A program made the translations under genes and the position numbers. The notes beneath the pieces are model-generated. The model was given only the letters and a program-made list of their open reading frames with translations, made no database searches and was not told the DNA's origin. Shown here in pieces: positions 58,264 to 64,000 of a stretch of DNA of 64,000 nt. Origin of the DNA: Cytidiella melzeri (taxonomy: Eukaryota; Basidiomycota; Agaricomycetes; Polyporales; Irpicaceae); the NCBI GenBank assembly GCA_022592445.1, contig JABYQR010000164.1, forward strand, positions 1 through 64,000. Reading direction: 5' to 3'. The first letter of the stretch is position 1, and the number at the start of each line of letters is the position of its first letter.

Positions 58264-58798
58264 TATAGCTATTGTTCTCTTTATAGTAGAGTGCTCTCAC
58301 AGGTGTGGAAATGGAACACAATAACTGGTCTCCTTTTAGTTAGATTCTCTCACAAGTAGAGGTCTTGGCAGAGTCCAGACCATAGCTATTGTTCTTGTTT
58401 AGGTAGTTCTATTGTTCTTTCTTCTCACGTCTTCTTGCAAAGCCTGCCGTGAACATGGTCTGTGTGCAGGTCCCTGAAGTCTATATGAGATGCTGCATGT
58501 ATACTCCTAGCCCCTCATCTTGACCTCTTGGTCTTCACTGGGCTAGGTAAGCAAACCCCTCTTGTACTACATAGCCGGTAGTATCAATCTAACTTGGTCT
58601 TTACTGGGCTAGATATCTAGATAAGGTCCATAGCTGGTGAGAGCATTGTGCTACACGCCTGCCATCACCTCATCGTTGTCCTTCACGCCGTGTTCCTAGT
58701 TGCTACGTTGAGCTCTGTCTCTGTGACAACAAGAGTTCTAGGACTATCACAAAATGTCCCCAGCACTGCTTACTAGTATGGTTCCCTCAATTGATATA

Positions 58799-59997
58799 CA
58801 GTAGTGGCAAAAAGTCTTGCAACACTGCAAGGGCACAACTCTTTGCTCTCTGTTTGAGCTCAAAACTGCGTATCTTATTCAATTGTTTTTTATACATTGA
58901 GTATTGCATGTATAGAATATGTCTACAATGAAAACAAAAGAGTCTTTCTCATGTATAATACATTGTACACAATCTGCACTGTCACGACGCTAGGCTCCCG
59001 TCACGTGCACAACCATTATTTGGGTTTGAATTGTTTTTTGATCCTTCCACTTCACCACTCTTGTGCTTTTTTCCATACCACCCACTCTCCCAACTCTAGA
59101 ACACACATATGGTGCAGTGTACCCCTACTAAAAAGGTCTGAATTTGGACTCTGCATAATGAAGGTGTCAGTGTGGCTGACATTTGCAAGAAAGTCCCCGT
59201 CCACTGGTACACCATCTATTGCACCATCAAAAACTTATCCCACAATCCCAATTGCTATGCAAACGAGTCCAAGACAGGTTGTCCTTGCGTTTTACAAGAC
59301 CGTGATCTCTGTCACGCCACTTTACTCCTGGCACAAGGCATTCCCACAAGTGGCTGCCCAAACAATGCATCACAGGGCTGAAAGGATATGTGTGTCGACG
59401 AAAACCGTTTCTGTCTGTAGCTCACAAAAAGAAGTGCAAGTGGTGGGCTGGACATGCAACCAGATGGGGGCAGAAAGAGTGGGGGGTAATGGTGTTCTCA
59501 GATGATACCACATTTCATCTATTTGGCTCAGATGGGAGGGAATACTGCCAAAGAAGACAGGGCGAGGAGTTTTTGGACCAGAAAGTGCAGAAGACAGTGA
59601 AGCACGGGAGTGAAAGTATCATGGTGTGGGAATGCATCACTTTGAAGGGAAAAGGAAGGCTACACCGCATTGATCGGAAGATGGATGCAAAGCTTTACTG
59701 CTCCATCCTATCAGAGTCTCTTCTGGGCACATTGGCAGACCAAGATTTGACCTGCCAACAGATCATTCTCTAACAGGACAATGATCCAAAGCACACGTCA
59801 AAGCTTGCTACAGCTTGGTTCAAGGAGAAAAAGATCACTGTATTGCCCTGGCCTCCAAATTCACCAGATATAAATATTCTGGAGAATGTCTGAGACCATC
59901 TAAATTGCAATTTGCAGGCTTGCAAGCAGCAACTGTTCAATAAGGAGGAGCTGTGGGAGGCATTGCAGGAGGAGTGGGCAAATTTGAATGATGGGAG
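58799..59997 (+). mobile_element. Decayed Tc1/mariner transposon, 3' end lost
   Basis: The left end begins CAGTAGTGGCAAAAAGTCTT directly after a TA (58797-58798), the Tc1/mariner target dinucleotide and a common fungal Tc1 terminus. The transposase frame opens at 59109. It includes a helix-turn-helix-like region (EGVSVADICKKVPVHWYTI), VFSDDTTFHLFGSDGREY (first catalytic Asp), GSESIMVWECI, QDNDPKHTSKLATAWF (second Asp) and WPPNSPDINILENV (Glu). It is dead: stops at 59139-59141, 59771-59773 and after ILENV near 59,890, plus a frameshift near 59,376. The matching right terminal repeat is absent, because the copy ends abruptly at the LTR starting at 59998. Confidence 0.85.
59109..59997 (+). pseudogene. 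Tc1/mariner transposase pseudogene
   Basis: Recognisable DDE transposase remnant with the D, D and E blocks still readable but broken by three stop codons and one frameshift. Each stop fits a C-to-T change on one strand: one replaces a likely CGA, one a likely CAA, and one the conserved Trp after the ENV motif. The C-terminal Ser-Met-Pro-Arg block of intact Tc1 proteins is missing because of the truncation at 59997. Confidence 0.82.
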
Positions 59998-60711
59998 TGT
60001 AACAGTTAAGGTTACTTCTCACCAGATAAGTTGATAAACTGGGAGGGGTGGATGGAGATAGAGAGTAAGAGGTGTGGTGAGCAAAGTACTGTGAGGTACT
60101 GAGTAGTCCTAGTTCAACAGAGTGAATAAGACTGAGGGGATATGCCCTCAGGAGTGCCTCTATATATACATGAAGGGGAGGACCCCAGTTACTACCCTAA
60201 GACCCCTAATACCTACATGAGTAAGCAAAGTAATCTACCTTACTAAGCATGCCCTATGCCCTAGTGGTGCCACTTCAATAATCAACCAATAGCAATTGTC
60301 CTTATGACCTGACCCCATGACCCAGTCCCAAGGCTAGACTTGTTCTAGCTTGTTCTAAGACAAGGCTAGACTTTTCCAGAAGGTTCTAAGAACTATGACA
60401 TCATCTAATGGAATGTTCTACACTATGACATCATAGTTCCAGCATGTTCCACAAGGTTCCAGAGAGTTCTATCATGTGATACACAGATAAGGAAAGGAGC
60501 GCATCAGCGCATCAGAGACAGATGGTGCATCAGCTCATCAATTCATAAGCGCTGAAATAAGTGCTGAAATAAGCGCCTGATAAGCACTAGTTAAGCGCCT
60601 AAATAGACACCGGATAAGTGCTGGATAAGCGCCTGATAAGCGCTTAAATATTCCCAGTAATATTGTTGCCTGGTAAGGCAAGTCTTGTAGAAACATTGAC
60701 AATCTGTGACA
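59998..60711 (-). mobile_element. Solo LTR (714 bp), minus orientation
   Basis: Ends form the inverted pair TGTAACAG...CTGTGACA. Read on the minus strand it starts TGTCACAG, contains eight TAAGYRCY units near its start, has a TATATATAGAGGC promoter element about 150-170 bases from its 3' end, and finishes CTGTTACA. That is the standard U3-TATA-R-U5 layout of a gypsy/copia LTR. No internal retrotransposon domain adjoins it. The five bases on each side differ (GGGAG left, AATAG right), so there is no target duplication. Its first 80 bases (minus sense) recur at 61861-61941. Confidence 0.78.
60546..60644. repeat. Eight helically phased TAAGYRCY units in the LTR
   Basis: Units TAAGCGCT, TAAGTGCT, TAAGCGCC and TAAGCACT start at 60546, 60558, 60570, 60581, 60592, 60615, 60626 and 60637. 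Spacing is 11-12 bp, with one doubled gap (23 bp), so they lie on one face of the helix. They sit in the U3-like part of the LTR, upstream of its TATA box. Confidence 0.72.
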
Positions 60712-60987
60712 AATAGAAGTCCATGTGAACAGTAACTATGACGTCAAACCCTAGCTATGGGCTGAGCCATGTGGTTTTAGCCATGTGGTCTTACATAAGC
60801 TGAGTCACGTGCCAGTATGACATAGCAGCAAGTAACGTGACCATGTAGAGCATCTAAGCCATGTGATACGGGCACTTAATAGACATGCAAGAAGTTAGTG
60901 TAGAGAGGGTTGCAACTGGGTTGTAGCCCGAGGTTTTACAGATAAAAGCAAGAGGTAAATTGTGAAAAATAGGGGTTAGTTGGGCCA
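60712..60987 (-). repeat. Dispersed repeat 'R', copy B (minus orientation)
   Basis: Inverted relative to copy A at 58009-58263. It is cut on its left by the solo LTR (junction at 60711/60712) and on its right by the Mutator-like insertion (60987/60988). After removing that insertion and one target copy, its last bases (GGGCCATCCA) rejoin at 63600-63609 as in copy A. Confidence 0.68.
60979..60987. repeat. 9-bp target-site duplication, left copy
   Basis: GTTGGGCCA immediately before the left terminus of the Mutator-like element; identical to 63597-63605 after its right terminus. Confidence 0.88.
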
Positions 60988-61855
60988 ACTTGACGTTAAT
61001 CTCCCACCCAATTGTCAGCACTAAACAAACTCCGCTAGGCGCGGGCTGATGGCGCCAAACCGAGAGCTCGGCGCGGGACTTAAGATAATTTTCAGAGCGC
61101 GGCGAGCCCGTCAATAGGTGTACAACAGGTTCCGCAAAAATACATAGAATAATAAAGAGTACATTTTGAGTCTATAGAACTGATGCCTTGAGATACATAG
61201 GATAACAAAGAGTATATTCTTAACATCATAACAAAGAGTACATTGTAAGTCTATAGAACTGATGCCTCAGACTAAGGCTGTGTAGAGGGCTGTTTGGAGC
61301 TCGAAGCAGTGCGCGAAATGTCTGGACTTGCTCGATAGCGGTACCCAATGAGAGTTGGGGGTAAAGATTGCCGATTGCGACTACTACCATTGGTGATAGG
61401 CATAGTGCGACGAGCTTCGTGTTGCTGTACCTGTCGTGCAAGGTCAACAGCAGGGCGTAGCTTTGGCATGATGCGCTTCAGCCATTCTGTGTTATCTCCT
61501 TGCTCTCGTAGTGTTTGCGCAAGATAAGCAATAAGATCAATGTTTTTGTTGATCTCATTTTCCTCTTCATCGTCAAGCTTAACATGCAAAGTGTATTCAG
61601 TATGTTGTTTGATAGTCAGCATAGAAATAGTGCTGCTCACCTCAAAGCCAGCACCCCCACCTGCTCTGGTACGCATAAGGCCGTCTTGGCCTGTTGCTGG
61701 TGCCTTGTTGGGTGATGACTGAATTGAAGTTGGATTTGAATTGAGCAGATCATTGACCTCTGCATCTGAGTCACTGAGCCAAGGACGTTCAGCCTCAAGT
61801 GGCAGTGGACTGGCAGCAGTGCCTTCTGTTGGTAACAAGTAGAATGGTGGTTGGT
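60988..61855. repeat. Left 868-bp terminal inverted repeat
   Basis: Reverse complement of 62729-63596. It includes, on the minus strand, the last 193 or so codons of the transposase with its stop at 61272, then about 280 bp of GC-rich 3' flank up to the element terminus. Confidence 0.9.
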
Positions 61856-61860
61856 AACGG

Positions 61861-61941
61861 CAAGACAAGCGCTTAAATATTCCCAATAATACCGTTGCCT
61901 GGTAAGGCAAGTCTTGTAGAAACATTGAAAATCTGTGACAC
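61861..61941 (-). mobile_element. LTR terminal fragment trapped inside the Mutator-like element
   Basis: About 80 bp matching 60632-60711 of the solo LTR with few differences. It contains TTGCCTGGTAAGGCAAGTCTT and AAATATTCCCA, and ends CTGTGACA. In minus sense it is the first 80 bases of the LTR, broken at 61861 where it meets the left inverted repeat, and intact at the 61941/61942 junction with the transposase frame. Confidence 0.82.
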
Positions 61942-63312
61942 AGCGAAAATAGTGATGAAGGTGTCTTTGGTGATGAAGAAGATGTGCGCCATGAAGTCTA
62001 CAGGTTTGCACATGGGACCAAGGATCTTGATGCCGAGGAAGATGTTGAGCCGACAGAACATGGGGAAAGGAGCAAAGACAAGTCATACATCTTCTGTCCC
62101 CTTCCTCACCGACTTCCAATCTTGCGCTTGTTTGCTAAACATGCCTCACAGCACTCTCTTTTACCTGAACGACATGGCCAGGCACAAACAGCTGAATTGA
62201 TCTACCGGGATGCAGTGACTGAAATGTATAATCATTGCAAGATCAACCGCCTATGTGAGGTGTGGGCATACCTTTGGAACTCTTGGTACTCACCAGAGAA
62301 ATGGCCACTATGGGCACGGTTGGCTCATGGCACCAGCATTCCAGTCCACCGGACACCAATGATGGTAGAAGCTTTGTGGCGTAACCTCAAGCGCCTTGTG
62401 CTGAGAATGTTCAACCGGCCTCCATTGGATCTGGCAACATACGTTATCATCACACGATCAAGTCCTTCCTATCGTCTCACCCTCAGAAAACTTTGTTTTG
62501 ACCGTGGAGGAGGACGCCAGAAGACTCTTACTCACATGCAAGTTGCCTTGAAGCGTGCCTGGAAGCGGCTCCTGGAAGCTCCCATCAATGGTACCTATAC
62601 AACCAACACTACTCTCTGGACATGTGACTGTGGTGCTCAGAAATATCATGCAAATTTGCTTTGCAAGCACCTGGTCCAGGCTGTGGGACCCGTAGATCCT
62701 TCCTGGTGGTCAACAATCATTCGCCGTCACCAACCACCATTCTACTTGTTACCAACAGAAGGCACTGCTGCCAGTCCACTGCCACTTGAGGCTGAACGTC
62801 CTTGGCTCAGTGACTCAGATGCAGAGGTCAATGATCTGCTCAATTCAAATCCAACTTCAATTCAGTCATCACCCAACAAGGCACCAGCAACAGGCCAAGA
62901 CGGCCTTATGCGTACCAGAGCAGGTGGGGGTGCTGGCTTTGAGGTGAGCAGCACTATTTCTATGCTGACTATCAAACAACATACTGAATACACTTTGCAT
63001 GTTAAGCTTGACGATGAAGAGGAAAATGAGATCAACAAAAACATTGATCTTATTGCTTATCTTGCGCAAACACTACGAGAGCAAGGAGATAACACAGAAT
63101 GGCTGAAGCGCATCATGCCAAAGCTACGCCCTGCTGTTGACCTTGCACGACAGGTACAGCAACACGAAGCTCGTCGCACTATGCCTATCACCAATGGTAG
63201 TAGTCGCAATCGGCAATCTTTACCCCCAACTCTCATTGGGTACCGCTATCGAGCAAGTCCAGACATTTCGCGCACTGCTTCGAGCTCCAAACAGCCCTCT
63301 ACACAGCCTTAG
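61942..63312 (+). pseudogene. MULE-type transposase, 5'-truncated
   Basis: An open frame from the LTR junction (NSDEGVFGDEEDVRHEVYRF) to the stop at 63312. It contains ELIYRDAVTEMYNHCKINRLCEVWAYLW, MMVEALWRNLKRLVLRMFNRPPLDLATYVI (the region that usually supplies the last catalytic acid), and a SWIM zinc finger WTCDCGAQKYHANLLCKHLV (CxC...CxH). It ends in an acidic, Ser/Asn-rich tail. The N-terminal DNA-binding domain and the first two catalytic acids are missing. No in-frame Met suits as a start until inside the frame. The last 193 codons lie in the right inverted repeat, so they occur twice. Confidence 0.78.
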
Positions 63313-63596
63313 TCTGAGGCATCAGTTCTATAGACTTACAATGTACTCTTTGTTATGATGTTAAGAATATACTCTTTGTTATCCTATGTATCTCAAGGCA
63401 TCAGTTCTATAGACTCAAAATGTACTCTTTATTATTCTATGTATTTTTGCGGAACCTGTTGTACACCTATTGACGGGCTCGCCGCGCTCTGAAAATTATC
63501 TTAAGTCCCGCGCCGAGCTCTCGGTTTGGCGCCATCAGCCCGCGCCTAGCGGAGTTTGTTTAGTGCTGACAATTGGGTGGGAGATTAACGTCAAGT
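62729..63596. repeat. Right 868-bp terminal inverted repeat
   Basis: Mirror of 60988-61855. It holds the transposase C-terminal coding region (to 63312) and the GC-rich terminal sequence with GGCGCCATCAGCCCGCGCC ending at 63596. Confidence 0.9.
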
Positions 63597-63605
63597 GTTG
63601 GGCCA
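63597..63605. repeat. 9-bp target-site duplication, right copy
   Basis: GTTGGGCCA directly after the right terminus, identical to 60979-60987. Confidence 0.88.
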
Positions 63606-63764
63606 TCCATGACAGAAAAACTTGCCAGGTCCCTTGCTGCATCTGCCCTGCCTTATTATCACCCAACATTCTTCAACATCACACACTGTGATAATGAACA
63701 TTCAAATTGTTCCGAGGTGCAAGACTGTGAGAAAACAACAATTATGTCGTTGTTAACTACCATA

Positions 63765-63863
63765 TGCTCGAAATGAGGATCGAACTCATGATCTCCGGAT
63801 TACGTAAGCAATGCTTACTCATATATATGAGACCGGCGCTCTAACCAGCTGAGCCATTCAAGC
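63765..63863 (-). tRNA. Elongator tRNA-Met (CAT) with 25-nt intron
   Basis: Read leftward from 63863: acceptor GCTTGAA pairs with TTCGAGC (one wobble), discriminator A. D-arm GCTCAGCTGGTTAGAGC, anticodon stem CCGGT/TCCGG with a T-T pair at its base, loop CTCATA[intron]A, T-arm ATGAGTTCGATCCTCAT. Anticodon CAT with this acceptor and D-arm fits elongator Met. The 25-nt intron (starting TATATGAGTAAGC) follows position 37 and can fold as GTAAGC..GCTTAC. It closes the transposon nest on the right. Confidence 0.9.
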
Positions 63864-64000
63864 ATTCTTGATCTCTATTATATGACTTGATGACTGATGT
63901 ATGCATGTATTTTTCCCAAACTTTGGACCCGAAACACCCAAAGACAATCAATAACCCGAAGTTGTTGGCTTGTATTGTCCTTGAACCGGTGGGATAGAAC

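Larger units (their letters stand above)
60988..63596 (+). mobile_element. Mutator-like element with 868-bp inverted repeats
   Basis: A 2,609-bp insertion that begins ACTTGACGTTAATCTCCC and ends GGGAGATTAACGTCAAGT. It is flanked by a perfect 9-bp duplication (GTTGGGCCA), the size made by Mutator-family transposases. The terminal inverted repeats are 60988-61855 and 62729-63596, 868 bp each, identical over every stretch I compared and collinear without gaps (paired positions sum to 124584). The core (61856-62728) holds an LTR fragment and the 3' portion of a MULE transposase with a SWIM zinc finger. The catalytic N-terminal part is absent, so the element cannot move by itself. The paralogous repeat copy A gives the unoccupied target at 58013-58021. 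Confidence 0.88.

Noticed and set aside
58170..58640. Copia-type LTR in copy A of repeat R
   Set aside because: LTR-like phrases are present, but I could not find both ends, a target duplication or a primer-binding site with confidence. I kept it as an unnamed repeat.
60546..60644. CRISPR-like array
   Set aside because: The units are 8 bp with 3-5 bp gaps, far too short for repeats and spacers, and the genome is eukaryotic.
61272..61925. 217-codon minus-strand frame starting MFLQDLPYQATVLL
   Set aside because: It is a chance fusion of the LTR fragment with the inverted transposase 3' end in the left arm, not a gene of its own.

Overview
The window is nuclear DNA of a filamentous basidiomycete, most likely an Agaricomycete. 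The evidence is: short phase-variable introns of about 45-70 nt with GTRNGT donors and CTNA branch points in almost every gene; tRNA genes with introns directly 3' of position 37; and several protein families that are typical of or restricted to Agaricomycotina (DUF6534 and DUF6535 membrane proteins, DUF5648 repeat proteins, a CBF1-like bHLH factor, tandem secreted SurE-like proteins). Genes lie on both strands with no operons. Most calls are multi-exon models joined by eye, so internal exon borders are approximate unless stated.

Layout. 0-5 kb: a possible small secreted peptide, a SurE-like phosphatase and a salicylate-hydroxylase-like FAD monooxygenase. 6-10 kb: an NHP6-type HMG-box protein and a KES1-type oxysterol-binding protein. 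10.5-13.3 kb: an intron-containing tRNA-Ser(CGA) and two near-identical tandem SurE-like genes. 13.7-19.9 kb: divergent PUS3/DEG1 pseudouridine synthase and cytosolic leucyl-tRNA synthetase. 20.5-21.1 kb: tRNA-Ser(CGA) and tRNA-Ser(AGA). 21-25.5 kb: a Kelch protein and a DUF6534 7-TM protein. 28-30.5 kb: a possible membrane-protein remnant and a secreted Ala/Ser-rich protein. 31.8-46 kb: IMPACT-type protein, F-box/LRR-like protein, RNase H1, CBF1-like bHLH factor, a six-cysteine small secreted protein, a zinc-type quinone oxidoreductase and an MFS transporter. 46.4-49.2 kb: a DUF6535 protein. 49.5-56.3 kb: a divergent pair sharing an N-terminal module and C-terminal DUF5648 repeats; one member also carries a MACPF (perforin-like) signature.

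From about 57.2 kb the DNA becomes a nest of transposons ending at an intron-containing tRNA-Met. It holds two inverted copies of a dispersed repeat, a decayed Tc1/mariner element, a solo LTR at a rearranged junction, and a Mutator-like insertion of 2,609 bp. That insertion has 868-bp terminal inverted repeats, a 9-bp target duplication and a related empty site in the same window. Its inverted repeats contain the 3' half of its own transposase gene, and an LTR end is trapped in its centre. This nest and the MACPF/DUF5648 divergent pair are the most unusual parts of the window.

Housekeeping genes (LeuRS, PUS3, NHP6, RNase H1, KES1, three tRNA-Ser) are interleaved with lineage-specific secreted and membrane proteins. 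No metabolic gene cluster is evident.
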